DNA of 48,914 nucleotides from CAZMNY01 sp964567745 (GCA_964567745.1 CAZMNY010000055.1:1-48914), one strand, 5' to 3'; shown: positions 29,128-38,692, numbered from the stretch's first letter. A program made the numbers and translations. Notes: generated from the letters alone by a model not told the origin.

Positions 29128-30462
29128 ATGACAATGCGCAAACATATGGCGTGCTGTCTGATATTGGGTTTCGCGATATCGCTAGGTTGCGCGGAGGCCA
29201 AGGCTGTATCAGAGTCGGATAAGATTGTGACGGTGGACCTGCTGACCGTCAAAGAACCACGGTCGGAAGCCGAGTCACGGTTGCGGGTCATCCGGTTGAC
29301 GACGCGCGGCGGCGCGACGGGCTATGGGGATTATCTTGATTTCGGTCTGCCCGCCGAGAATGAGGAAGAGACACTGGCACGGTTGGTGAACCGCTATGCC
29401 GCACAGAATCATAAAAAGAACATCTTCCTGACTGACCCTTCCATGCGAGCCGTTGGGGTCGGTCACACCATCCTGGGTCAGACTGCCGAGCAAGTGCTCC
29501 ATGCCCAACCCGTAACTGGTTTGAGCGTTAATGCACTGTTCCCCAGAGAAGGCTTTGGCCCGATGTGGCAGGGTCCGGGAAAATCTGGACTGGTCATCGC
29601 GCTGCAGGCAGCCTTGCTCGACCTCGCTGAGGCAAAGGGTCCATGCCGTGTGCGGCTCTGTTCGTCGATTTCGATTGACCGGGAGGAAGACGGCAAGCGC
29701 CGCCTCTGCACTCCTGACGAAATGCAGCAGACGGTGGCATCGCTCAAGAAAGCGGGCTTTACCGCCGTGCGGCTGGAACTGGCCGGTGCACTCGATGAGG
29801 AGATGAAGGCACGCGGCGAATGTGCCCCCTACCGCTACCCGCAGGAGGTACTGGGCCGTATCGACAGCCTGGTGTTGGCGTCGAAAGAGGCTGCCGGCAC
29901 GGAAATGGATCTGGTCGTCGCCGCTGACATGAACTTGAGTACGGATGGCATGACCTACCTGGCACTGCATTGCCAAAGGAACGAGGTGACCCTGCTCGAG
30001 AATCCCATGGCGCTCCGGCACCTGCACGAACAGTGTGAGGCACGCAAGGAGTTCAGCCAGTCTCTGGGGTTTGGCGGAGATTATCATGTGATCGAAGACT
30101 TCGTCCAGGGCATCAAGATGCATGCCGGCACGGTCCTGGTACCGGATGCCGGCCACATTGGCGGGGTAAAAATGCTCGCTCGGACGGCGGACCTGGCAAA
30201 GGAAGCCCAGCTAAAGGTGGCTCCGGTGGTGCAGGGGGGACCACTTTCATTGCTGGCGGTCGCGCGGTCGCTCTCCGGACGCGATGAAGTGCTGTGGGTG
30301 ACATCACCATACCAGGAGCAATGGTTGAAGGATGACGGTGTGCTGAAGATACCCTTGCGGATGACGCAGGGATCCCTTGTTACAGAATCGTGTGAGATTG
30401 ATGAAACGAAGTTTCAGGTAAGGCCTATCGTCCAAATAGAAACAAATACAAAGAAGAAGTGA
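29128..30462 (+). CDS. Exported enolase-superfamily protein (divergent)
   Basis: 444 residues with a Sec-type signal (ILGFAISLGCAEAKA). The C-terminal half has the mandelate racemase/muconate lactonizing barrel: metal-ligand candidates AADMN, TLLENP and a third acidic residue in GGDYHVIEDF, then PDAGHIGG. The usual KxK base motif appears as AVRLELA, without lysine, so the chemistry must differ or be lost. Enolase-superfamily enzymes normally act in the cytoplasm on sugar acids (dehydration or racemisation); an export signal is unusual. The stop overlaps the next ATG (TGATG), so this and the following paralogue are co-translated and may form a pair acting on sugar acids released outside the cytoplasm. 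Substrate unknown. Confidence 0.7.
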   Translation: MTMRKHMACCLILGFAISLGCAEAKAVSESDKIVTVDLLTVKEPRSEAESRLRVIRLTTRGGATGYGDYLDFGLPAENEEETLARLVNRYAAQNHKKNIFLTDPSMRAVGVGHTILGQTAEQVLHAQPVTGLSVNALFPREGFGPMWQGPGKSGLVIALQAALLDLAEAKGPCRVRLCSSISIDREEDGKRRLCTPDEMQQTVASLKKAGFTAVRLELAGALDEEMKARGECAPYRYPQEVLGRIDSLVLASKEAAGTEMDLVVAADMNLSTDGMTYLALHCQRNEVTLLENPMALRHLHEQCEARKEFSQSLGFGGDYHVIEDFVQGIKMHAGTVLVPDAGHIGGVKMLARTADLAKEAQLKVAPVVQGGPLSLLAVARSLSGRDEVLWVTSPYQEQWLKDDGVLKIPLRMTQGSLVTESCEIDETKFQVRPIVQIETNTKKK

Positions 30463-31745
30463 TGGACCATCAAGTAATAAGCAATCAACTAAATCGTCGG
30501 GGATTTCTCAAACAATCTGTGTTAGGGTTAGGTGCGCTTGCGGGGCTGCCGTCGCTATGCCACCCGCTATTTGCAGCTGCCTCGGACAAGGCTAGCCGCA
30601 TCGAAGCACTGGAACTGCTCGTGTTGCAACGAAATCGCGAGCAGCGGCGCGTGCTGAAAGTCATCTCAAGCACAGGCGCAGCTGGATTTGCGGATTTTCC
30701 GGACATCGACTACGCGCCGGCACTGGGCGGTGTCGCCACGAATCATCTGATCGGCGCCAATCCCTATGCCGTGGAAGCCATCTGGTCAAAGATGCGGCAG
30801 GCCGGTGTCCTCTGTTCGCATCGCACCGCCTTGGATTATGCCCTGTGGGACCTGCTCGGCAGGGAAACCGGTAAGCCCGTCTACGAACTGCTCGGCGGTC
30901 CGGTGCGCGACCGGATCAGGATCTACCGCTATAACAAACCGAGCCGGGACAAACTGTTTCATGAAGACGCATGGCGCACCTTGGGTCGAAACTTCGCCCA
31001 ACAGCCCGGTGCGGCCGTGAAGACGGATCCGTGGTTAAACTTCGAAAGATTTAGCGGCAAGAAAGCGTGGGAAGATGGTGACAGCGAGGGCGGCGGAAAA
31101 ATGCCGACCGAAGAAAACATGGCCTTCAACGAAATGGTTTTCCGCTGCCTTCGTGAAGGGGCTGGCGACAAGGTGGACCTGATCCACGGCGGTCACGGTC
31201 AGTGCTCTGCCGAAGGAGCCATCGCGACCTGCAAACGACTCGAAAAGTATGACCTTCTCTGGATGGAAGAGCCGGTGGCGCCAACCAGTAGCATGGATGA
31301 AATGGCCAAAGTGGCTCGTGCAACCACGGTCCCCATTGCTACGGGAGAAAACCTTCAGGGCCTGGAAGACTTCACCCGTTTGATCGATAAGCGTGCCGCG
31401 TCGGTTCTCAATCTGCCACCGCCCAATGTGGGCGGACTGACCGAAGCACGCAAGATCGCCACCCTGGCCGAAATACGAGGTATGCAGATTGCGCCGCATT
31501 TCTTCAATTATGGTCCTTTAACCTGGGTAGCCATGGCCAACCTTTGCATGGCCACACCCAATGTGTTGATTCTTGAAGCAAATTCTTTGAGAGAAAATCC
31601 GTCCGGGCCCAGAAGGCTGAACAAGAATCTCTTTTTCAAAGAACCTATCAAAATCGACGGCTACTACTTCGTGCCTTCCGGCAAACCGGGATTGGGTTAT
31701 GAATACGATGAGAAATTCGTTGTGAGCCGGACAAGGTTAGCGTGA
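30462..31745 (+). CDS. Tat-exported enolase-superfamily protein
   Basis: 427 residues from ATG 30462; a GTG directly before it (30459) is also in frame. A twin-arginine signal (NRRGFLKQS) is followed by a full mandelate racemase/muconate lactonizing fold: N-terminal capping domain to about 120 (ALDYALWDLLGR, ELLGG), then barrel motifs AVKTDP, DLIHGGHGQ, WMEEP, TGEN and PHFFNYGP. WMEEP and TGEN supply two metal ligands. The first ligand, normally Asp in a DxN or HDxH setting, reads HGGHG here, so the Asp seems replaced by Gly. It may be a dehydratase with an altered metal site or an inactive partner of the upstream gene. Tat export implies folding with its metal before secretion. Confidence 0.8.
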   Translation: MDHQVISNQLNRRGFLKQSVLGLGALAGLPSLCHPLFAAASDKASRIEALELLVLQRNREQRRVLKVISSTGAAGFADFPDIDYAPALGGVATNHLIGANPYAVEAIWSKMRQAGVLCSHRTALDYALWDLLGRETGKPVYELLGGPVRDRIRIYRYNKPSRDKLFHEDAWRTLGRNFAQQPGAAVKTDPWLNFERFSGKKAWEDGDSEGGGKMPTEENMAFNEMVFRCLREGAGDKVDLIHGGHGQCSAEGAIATCKRLEKYDLLWMEEPVAPTSSMDEMAKVARATTVPIATGENLQGLEDFTRLIDKRAASVLNLPPPNVGGLTEARKIATLAEIRGMQIAPHFFNYGPLTWVAMANLCMATPNVLILEANSLRENPSGPRRLNKNLFFKEPIKIDGYYFVPSGKPGLGYEYDEKFVVSRTRLA

Positions 31746-31830
31746 ATAACGAATAGTGTGAATGAGTTTCTGCTTCAGGCCCCGGCTCTATAAAGATAGC
31801 GATGAACGACCACACCTAGGGAAACTAAAT

Positions 31831-34800
31831 ATGAATCTCTGGCACATTCCTGGATACGTGGGAATCCTCTTTTTGAGCCTGCAAACTCTTTCGCCCTCGA
31901 CACTATCGGCAGGAGTACCGGGACAGCTAGGTCCATTCTTCGAAAAGCATTGCATTGATTGCCACGAAGGTGCGCAAGCGGAAGGCGGCTTAGACCTTAT
32001 GTCACTTAAATGGAGCCCAGAGGATTCGCATAACGAAAGCATATGGGTAAAGATCTACGACCGGGTTGTGTCCGAGGAGATGCCGCCGGAAGAGGCAAGC
32101 GAATTAAGCGACGCCGACCGAGAAGCGATGGCAAAGGATTTAAGTCAGCGACTTATCGAGACAAGAGAAACAGCATACGCTCAGAATGGCCGAGCCGTTT
32201 CGCGACGAGTCAACCGCTTTGAGTATGAGAACATCCTTCGCGATCTCCTGCACGATCCTCACCTCAAGATCGCGGATCAGTTACCCTTGGACGGTGAGGT
32301 TCATGGCTTCGCCAAAGTGGGCGACGCTCTTGATGTTTCTCATGTACAGGTCGATGCCTACCTGGACGTGGCCGAGTTTGCCCTTCGTCGCGCGCTTGAG
32401 TTCCCCGCGGAAAAACCCCAGCCCACTACGAATCGTTACTACGCCCGCGAGGAAGGTCGGATGTGGGCTGGTGGGGGGAATGGCGGCTGGGCGCGATTTT
32501 CTCTCGCGCTGGAGGGGCTCGACATCAATGAGGAATACTCCTTCAACAAAAGAGGTTTTGATCCAGCCAGGAAGGCCGGGAAGGTCCAGTCCGTGGGGAC
32601 CACCGTCGACGATACCGAGGCGGAACGCACCGGGCCCTGGCGCAAGTCCACCCGTCGCTCCAACCACGTCGGGGCCCACTACCTGGCTGACGACAACAAG
32701 AACACGGGGGCCTACGCAATCAAGTGGAAGGCCACGTTACCGAAACCCGGGACCTACGAAGTGCGGGTCAGCTTTGGCGGAGGAGAGGGGCTGGCCAGGA
32801 AGGCACCCTATCGGGTTCGCCACGCCAAGGGCGAAACCCGCCTGACCATCGATCAAAGCCAGAAGCCGACCATACAAGGCCTCTGGTATTCCCTTGGGCG
32901 TTTCACCTTCGGTTCAAGCGTCGCTGATCCGAAAACCGAGCCGGTGGTGGCCGAGGTATCGCTGAGTAACAAGGACGCCAGAGGTTGGGTGATCGCGGAT
33001 GCAGTCCAGTTCGTGCATCTGGATGATTTGAACGGAAACAAGGATGGAAACCCGAAGCGTAAGCGAGGGACGCCGGAATCCCCTGCTAACGCTTCGCGTG
33101 ACCAGACGTCGCCATACCTTGAGGACGCGTCCACTGCCATTTTTCGTGGAGCCTACACCCCGTTCTACTACGGATTTGAAAAATTCAAAGCACCTGTTCG
33201 GGGTGACTACCGCCTGCGCCTGAAGGCACGATCGGTGCTTCGCCAAACCGACTACGTCGACTGGGAGGGGGAAAAGAAACCGCGCCACTATCCGAACCTG
33301 GTGCTCGATGCGACGCGGCGTTATCCGACTCCGGTGAATGATCGCATCTTTGCCGGAAAACGCAGTGAGCCGGTCAAAGTCTATTCGTCGACCCTTTATG
33401 AACCGAACACCCAGAGCATGCTGCCGATCGGGATGTTCGAAGCGCCGCCGGAAACACCCGGGATTTCTGAACTGGAAGCCTTCTTGGAGAAGGGGGCGAT
33501 GGTGAAGCTCGATTGCATGCGCCTGCCCAGCCCGATGGTGCCGGCCATGCCGCATACCATCCAGCCAACGGATGGCGGATATCCCGGGGTCGCTTTTCAT
33601 TGGCTCGAGGTTGAAGGCCCGATCGTTAAGGAATGGCCGCCCGCGTCCTACCGGGCGCTGTTTGGCGACGTTCCATTTAAGCAGGCGGGCCGCCATGTCG
33701 TGGCCGTCTCGGAACAACCGTTGCAGGATGCCGGCAGGCTGTTGGCCACGTTTATGGATCGGACGTATCGGCGTCCGGTTGCGAAAGCGGAGTTCGACCG
33801 ATTCTACAAATATGCGAAGCAGCTGTTGGAGGAGGAAGAGACGTTTACCGAGGCGATGATCGCGACATATTCGGCGGTCCTGGCTTCGCCCGAGTTCCTC
33901 TTCCATTGCGGGCAACCGGGCGAACTGGATGATTTCGCACTCGCCGAGCGCCTCTCATTTTTCCTCGGCGAATCGATGCCGGACGACCGTCTTCGCGCCT
34001 TGGCTCGACAAGGAAAGCTTCGCGAGCCCAAAACACTTCGAGCGGAAGTCGATCGCCTGCTCGACAAGCCTGAAGCGAAACGTTTTGTGCAGGAGTTCCT
34101 CAATTCCTGGCTCAAGCTCGACGAGATCAACGACACCGATCCCGACCGGGAGCTCTATCCGGAGTACGCTGGAGACTGGTGGCTCGTGAACTCGATGGTC
34201 GAGGAGTCGCGTCTCTATTTCGCCGATCTTATTGCTGGCAATCGGCCGTCTCGGAACGTCATCGATGCCGATTACACGTTCGTCGACGAACGTCTTGCGC
34301 GGCATTACGGCGTCCCCGGGGTCTTCGGCCCTTCGTTCCGGCGCAAGTCTCTTCCGGAGAACAGCCCTTACGGGGGAATTCTCACCCAGGCGGCCGTGCT
34401 CAAGGTGACAGCGAACGGAACAGTCACCTCACCCGTTTTACGCGGCGTGTACGTGATGGAGCGACTCCTGGGCGATCCTCCTTCTCCGCCGCCACCGTCC
34501 GTTCCGGCCGTGGAACCGGATATCCGTGGTGCGGCGACGATTCGAGAGTTGCTGAAGAAGCATCGTGCGGATGCATCCTGTGCCAGCTGCCATAGCAAGA
34601 TCGATCCTCCGGGTTTCGCGCTGGAGAGCTTCGACGTCATGGGGCGCTGGAGGAAGAACTACCGCTCGCTCACGCAGGGATTGGAGCGTATCGAGGGAGT
34701 GGGCCGGAGTGGTAACGAATTTGTTCATTACATCGGTAAGGAAGTCGATGCCTCCGGTGTGACGCCCAGTGGCGAGCACTTCGACGACATACTCCAGTTC

Positions 34801-35001
34801 AAGAAACTCCTGCTGCAGGATGAGGAAGCCATTGCACGCAATTTGACCGAGCAGCTCTTGGTGTATGCAACGGGAGCACCGGTTGGTTTCGCAGATCGCG
34901 ATGACGTTTCGGCGATTCTCGAAAAGAGTCGGGCGTCGAAGTTTGGCGTTCGGACGATCATTCATGAAATCATTCAAAGTCCATTGTTCCTGCGGAAATA
35001 A
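31831..35001 (+). CDS. Secreted DUF1592-type c-heme protein with golvesin-like insertion
   Basis: 1056 residues from ATG 31831, which begins the signal peptide (upstream in-frame codons back to 31762 lack one). Order: heme motif CIDCH (Cys41, Cys44, His45); DUF1587-like segment (VNRFEYENILRDLL, about 125-190); a golvesin C-terminal-like domain at about 258-396 (TVDDTEAERTGPW, GARGWV-type end); an NPKRKRG repeat peptide (about 407); a beta-rich segment; DUF1595; DUF1592 (LAERLSFFLGES); DUF1588 with CASCH (Cys917); DUF1585. The domains match the 413-4678 protein except that its triplicated unit is not seen and a different domain is inserted. It is followed after four bases by a DUF1552 gene, its usual partner. 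Biochemical role unknown. Confidence 0.85.
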   Translation: MNLWHIPGYVGILFLSLQTLSPSTLSAGVPGQLGPFFEKHCIDCHEGAQAEGGLDLMSLKWSPEDSHNESIWVKIYDRVVSEEMPPEEASELSDADREAMAKDLSQRLIETRETAYAQNGRAVSRRVNRFEYENILRDLLHDPHLKIADQLPLDGEVHGFAKVGDALDVSHVQVDAYLDVAEFALRRALEFPAEKPQPTTNRYYAREEGRMWAGGGNGGWARFSLALEGLDINEEYSFNKRGFDPARKAGKVQSVGTTVDDTEAERTGPWRKSTRRSNHVGAHYLADDNKNTGAYAIKWKATLPKPGTYEVRVSFGGGEGLARKAPYRVRHAKGETRLTIDQSQKPTIQGLWYSLGRFTFGSSVADPKTEPVVAEVSLSNKDARGWVIADAVQFVHLDDLNGNKDGNPKRKRGTPESPANASRDQTSPYLEDASTAIFRGAYTPFYYGFEKFKAPVRGDYRLRLKARSVLRQTDYVDWEGEKKPRHYPNLVLDATRRYPTPVNDRIFAGKRSEPVKVYSSTLYEPNTQSMLPIGMFEAPPETPGISELEAFLEKGAMVKLDCMRLPSPMVPAMPHTIQPTDGGYPGVAFHWLEVEGPIVKEWPPASYRALFGDVPFKQAGRHVVAVSEQPLQDAGRLLATFMDRTYRRPVAKAEFDRFYKYAKQLLEEEETFTEAMIATYSAVLASPEFLFHCGQPGELDDFALAERLSFFLGESMPDDRLRALARQGKLREPKTLRAEVDRLLDKPEAKRFVQEFLNSWLKLDEINDTDPDRELYPEYAGDWWLVNSMVEESRLYFADLIAGNRPSRNVIDADYTFVDERLARHYGVPGVFGPSFRRKSLPENSPYGGILTQAAVLKVTANGTVTSPVLRGVYVMERLLGDPPSPPPPSVPAVEPDIRGAATIRELLKKHRADASCASCHSKIDPPGFALESFDVMGRWRKNYRSLTQGLERIEGVGRSGNEFVHYIGKEVDASGVTPSGEHFDDILQFKKLLLQDEEAIARNLTEQLLVYATGAPVGFADRDDVSAILEKSRASKFGVRTIIHEIIQSPLFLRK
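33046..33098 (+). repeat. Dispersed NPKRKRG repeat inside a coding region (copy 2)
   Basis: GGAAACCCGAAGCGT...AGCGAGGGA (33046-33070) matches the copy at 22678 except at one base and is in frame (GNPKRKRG). A reverse-complement-like arm, CCTGCTAACGCTTCG, follows at 33082-33096, so the element forms a hairpin. It lies in the linker after the golvesin-like domain. Confidence 0.8.
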
Positions 35002-35005
35002 GCTG

Positions 35006-36259
35006 ATGAAAACATCCCGTCGAACCTTCCTGCGCGCCGCTGGCGTCGGCCTGAGTCTGCCCGTCCTTGAATCTTTCGGGGCCGCTCCTGCGAAGGCCTC
35101 GCCGAAGCGCATGATCGCCATCAACCAGGATCTCGGCTTCATTCCCAAACACTTTTTTCCAGAGAAGTCGGGCAGGAATTATGCGTTGTCTCCTTACCTC
35201 GAAAAAATCGCGGCGCACCGGGAACAGTTCACCGTGTTCAGCGGGCTCTCACATCCGGGCGTCGACGGGGGACACCGCGCTGACAAGACGTTTCTGACCG
35301 CGGCGCCGCACCCTGGGCGAGCGAGTTTTCGCAATAGTATTTCCCTGGACCAGGTGATGGCCAATCAAGTGGGGCATGAGACACGTTTCCGATCGCTTTC
35401 ACTCGGGATCAACGATTCGAGGAGCCTATCCTACACCCAGGCGGGCGTTGAGATCCCCACCATTCAAAGTGCGGCGGAACTCTACAAGAAGATGTTTCTT
35501 CAGGGTGATCGCAAAGCGATGGAGGTACAACTCGTTCGGCTGAAACGAAAGGGGAGCATTCTCGACGTTGTAATGGGGCAGAGCTCGGATCTAAGTAAAC
35601 GTGTAAGCGGTTCAGACCGCGAGCGGATCGACCAGTTTCAGACGGCGGTCCGCGGCCTCGAGCAGCGACTCACCGAGGCGCAAGCCTGGGAAGCCCGACC
35701 GAAGCCAAAGGTGGACGAGGCCATGCCAGAGTACCCACAAGATAAGAAGCAGTTCTTTGACATGGTGCGCATGATGAATGACATGTCCCGGCTCGCCTTC
35801 CAGACGGATTCCACCCGGGTGATTACGCTGTTCCTGGGCGGTGTGCGCACCCCGGGAGTCAATCTTGGAGATGGGCGTACGATCGGCGGTTACCACAACA
35901 TTTCCCACCATGGAAAAGATGAAGAGAAACTGAGACAGCTCGCCGAGATCGAAGTCGGCCAACTGGAGTTGCTGGGTGAATTGTTACAAGGCCTCAAGGA
36001 TGTCGAAGAGCCAGATGGCACGCTGCTGGATCACACCATGGTGCTCTATGGCTGCCACATGGGCGACGCCAACATCCACAACAACAAAAACCTGCCGATC
36101 ATCCTCGCGGGCGGCGGCTTCCGCCACGGCCAGCATCTCGCGTTCAACCAGCACAACAACAGCCCTCTGGCCAATCTCTACCTGAGCATGCTCCACAACA
36201 TGGGCCTGGAGACCGACCGCTTCGCAAGCAGCACCGGAACGCTGACGGGGCTTGGCTAA
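35006..36259 (+). CDS. Tat-exported DUF1552 protein
   Basis: 417 residues from ATG 35006, four bases after the preceding stop; this start gives a twin-arginine signal (SRRTFLRAAGVGLSL). The mature protein has DUF1552 landmarks: FSGLSHPGVDGGH, SLDQVMANQ, SLSLGI, FDMVRMMNDMSRLAFQTDSTRV, GGYHNISHHG, then LLDHTMVLYGCHMGD and the Gly-rich ILAGGG end seen also in the partial protein at 1-320. The fold is thought to be related to sulfatase/phosphatase-like (DUF1501) proteins but has no proven activity. Pairing with a DUF1592 cytochrome protein occurs twice in this window and is a conserved planctomycete arrangement, suggesting a shared exported complex. Confidence 0.88.
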   Translation: MKTSRRTFLRAAGVGLSLPVLESFGAAPAKASPKRMIAINQDLGFIPKHFFPEKSGRNYALSPYLEKIAAHREQFTVFSGLSHPGVDGGHRADKTFLTAAPHPGRASFRNSISLDQVMANQVGHETRFRSLSLGINDSRSLSYTQAGVEIPTIQSAAELYKKMFLQGDRKAMEVQLVRLKRKGSILDVVMGQSSDLSKRVSGSDRERIDQFQTAVRGLEQRLTEAQAWEARPKPKVDEAMPEYPQDKKQFFDMVRMMNDMSRLAFQTDSTRVITLFLGGVRTPGVNLGDGRTIGGYHNISHHGKDEEKLRQLAEIEVGQLELLGELLQGLKDVEEPDGTLLDHTMVLYGCHMGDANIHNNKNLPIILAGGGFRHGQHLAFNQHNNSPLANLYLSMLHNMGLETDRFASSTGTLTGLG

Positions 36260-36394
36260 CAGGTGCTTTTTTGATGTTTTTCGGAAACAATCGCGACTCC
36301 CGTGTCATTACCAGTGACGACTGATCCCCAGGACGAATGCGAACCTCCCGGTGACGCCGAAGAGGCACAGCTGCTCGCAGGGTCGCCCTGGAAT

Positions 36395-36459
36395 GTAGCC
36401 GCCGTCGCCAGGGGGGTGGAGTCGAGCCGTTTTTCCTATCGTCTGGCGACGGTAGCTAC
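36395..36459. repeat. GTAGC-type dispersed hairpin element (second copy)
   Basis: GTAGCCGCCGTCGCCAG (36395-36411) and CTGGCGACGGTAGCTAC (36443-36459) are reverse complements at 15 of 17 positions. Related to 341-389, and again downstream of a DUF1552 gene. It fills the middle of the 239-base gap before the next gene; nothing else is seen there. Confidence 0.7.
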
Positions 36460-36498
36460 GCAGCCACAACATGCAGCAGACCGCAACAAGGCGACACA

Positions 36499-38619
36499 AT
36501 GAAAACAGTAATTGCCCTGACGCTCCTCCTTGCAGCCTCAACAGGCTTCGCAGAAGACAAGCCCGTTCATCTGTTTATCCTCTCAGGGCAATCCAACATG
36601 CAGGGCATGGATCCGGAGGCCGGGTTCATGCCGGAGGCCAACAAGCTCTTCAAGGGCGAGAAGGTCGTCTACATCAAGGTGGCCAAGGGCGGTCAGCCGA
36701 TCTGCCGATGGCTGGCCGAATGGCTCGAGATCGCCAAAGAGAAGGGGCTGGACGAAAAGCACAGGCAGCGGATCCACCGGGGTGGAAAGGTTGAGTTCTA
36801 TCAGCCGATTCTGGATCAGTACCAGGCCATGCTCAAGAAGCACCCCAAGCTGACTTCGGTCACCTTCTGCTGGATGCAGGGTGAACGCGATGCCAATGGC
36901 GGCGCGCATGCCGCATACAAAGATGCTTTAAAGCTGTTGATCTCCAAACTGCGCCGCGACTTAAAGCGCCCCGACATGAACATCGTCATCGGCCGAATCG
37001 GGGATTACGCTCTGGATAGACCATCGTGCGTGGCAGTACGGAAAGTACAACGTGAGATTGCCGATGAAGACGCTCGCGGCGCGTGGGTCGACGTCGATGA
37101 TCTGAACGACAGAGAGGTCGACGGAAAGATCGTGAGCGCCGTTCACTACAACAGGCCGGAGGGCTACATCACGCTCGGCCGACGCTTTGCACGGCAAGGC
37201 CACGCACTGGTGACCGGAAAGAAGCCTGCGGAAAATGGCAGGCCCGGAGATCGAGCGCCCCAAGAAATCGAGAAGAACAAAAACAAGAAAGAGAACACCC
37301 AAGAGAAGAAGAAAAAGAACGCCATAGGAGTCGAAGCAAAACCTTTAAAAGACTCCAAGCCAAACATCATCATTATTATGCCGGATGATTCGGGTTACGG
37401 TAATCATTCCTGTTTCGGTAATCCTGTCATCAAGACCCCAAATATCGATGCCCTTAAGAAACAAAGCTTGCTCTTCACGCGGTATCACAGCAGCGCAAGA
37501 TGTTCTCCCAGCCGTGCGAAACTCATGGGTGGTCGCCATGAATTTATGAGCGGTGTTACCCATACCATCCTTATGCGTGAGCGCATGAGCCTGGATACGA
37601 TCACTCTGCCACAAGCCCTTAAAAAAGCCGGGTATACCACTGGCATTTTTGGCAAGTGGCACTTGGGCAAGGAAGGGCCTTACCGTCCCGAGAATCGTGG
37701 GTTTGATGAGTGCTGGATGTACGAAAAGGGCGCGAGAATGGCAGCCACCATTTCTCACAATGGAAAATCGCAGAGAATGGCTGGTACCTATCCTACAGAT
37801 CTGTTTTTCAAAAAAGCGACCGAGTGGATCGATGCTCAACGCCAGGCCAAGACACCCTTCTTTGTTTATCTCGCACCCAAATCCCCCCACGGCCCTTTCA
37901 AAGAAGATCCGAGTGATATGCCGAATGAAGATTACAAAAAATTCCTTGGTACCCATCCGGAAATGACAGTACAGATTGCCAAGATCTTTTGGGAGATTGA
38001 AAACATTGACAAGCGTGTCGGCGAGATGATGAAGCAACTCGAAAAGTGGGGGATCGCTGATGAGACCTTATTCATCTTCATAGCGAGTGACAATGGCGCT
38101 TCGGGAACCTCGAAAATTTACAATGCCGGGATGAAAGGTCAAAAGGGACACCCGTACCAGGGCGGTACCCGTGTACCTGCTTTTTTCAGATGGCCGGGCG
38201 GCGGTATTAAGGGTGGTGCAGAAAGCGCAGCGCTGACAAGCCAGATGGACATCATGCCGACCCTTCTGGAAATGACCGGTGCTCCTTTGACCGAGCAGAT
38301 CAAGAAACAGGTCGAGGGGCGCAGTCTGGTTCCCCTGATCAAGAACCCCGCGGCCGATTGGGACGACGACCGGCATTTGGTTCACCACGTTGGTGCCTGG
38401 AAACAGGGTCAGGCCGCCCAATCGAAACACGCCAGAGTTGCAATCCAAAACAAACGATTCACTCTGGTTAATAATGAAGAGCTGTATGATCTGAAAGCCG
38501 ACCCTGGCGAGACAAACAACGTTATCGCTGAGCATCCTGAAATCGTCGAAACCCTGAGAAAAGCCTACGACAAATGGTGGGAGAAAGTTACGCCAAGAAT
38601 GATTAACGAAGATCAATAA
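36499..38619 (+). CDS. SGNH (SASA-type) esterase fused to a sulfatase
   Basis: 706 residues with a Sec signal (cleavage near GFA). Residues 20-240 are a SASA/DUF303 carbohydrate esterase: GQSNM (Ser32), WMQGERDA, and VHYNRPEGY for the catalytic His. A Lys/Glu-rich charged linker follows (about 252-285). Residues about 293-700 are a complete type I sulfatase: MPDDSGYGN, formylglycine motif CSPSR at Cys335, GKWHLGK, SDNGASG. One chain should thus remove both acyl (probably acetyl) esters and sulfate esters from a glycan. The esterase half is GC-rich and the sulfatase half visibly more AT-rich, with an A-rich linker, as if two genes of different origin were joined. The start has AAGG at good distance. 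Confidence 0.9.
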   Translation: MKTVIALTLLLAASTGFAEDKPVHLFILSGQSNMQGMDPEAGFMPEANKLFKGEKVVYIKVAKGGQPICRWLAEWLEIAKEKGLDEKHRQRIHRGGKVEFYQPILDQYQAMLKKHPKLTSVTFCWMQGERDANGGAHAAYKDALKLLISKLRRDLKRPDMNIVIGRIGDYALDRPSCVAVRKVQREIADEDARGAWVDVDDLNDREVDGKIVSAVHYNRPEGYITLGRRFARQGHALVTGKKPAENGRPGDRAPQEIEKNKNKKENTQEKKKKNAIGVEAKPLKDSKPNIIIIMPDDSGYGNHSCFGNPVIKTPNIDALKKQSLLFTRYHSSARCSPSRAKLMGGRHEFMSGVTHTILMRERMSLDTITLPQALKKAGYTTGIFGKWHLGKEGPYRPENRGFDECWMYEKGARMAATISHNGKSQRMAGTYPTDLFFKKATEWIDAQRQAKTPFFVYLAPKSPHGPFKEDPSDMPNEDYKKFLGTHPEMTVQIAKIFWEIENIDKRVGEMMKQLEKWGIADETLFIFIASDNGASGTSKIYNAGMKGQKGHPYQGGTRVPAFFRWPGGGIKGGAESAALTSQMDIMPTLLEMTGAPLTEQIKKQVEGRSLVPLIKNPAADWDDDRHLVHHVGAWKQGQAAQSKHARVAIQNKRFTLVNNEELYDLKADPGETNNVIAEHPEIVETLRKAYDKWWEKVTPRMINEDQ

Positions 38620-38692
38620 ACGTCCGGATGCTCCTGCAAGCTTCATCAACTCAGTACCCACAACATCCAGCGAGAACCAAGGCGTTCCAATC

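Noticed and set aside
36302..36502. Small + strand reading frame before the fusion gene
   Set aside because: It translates the GTAGC hairpin repeat, has no recognisable domain and overlaps the real start.
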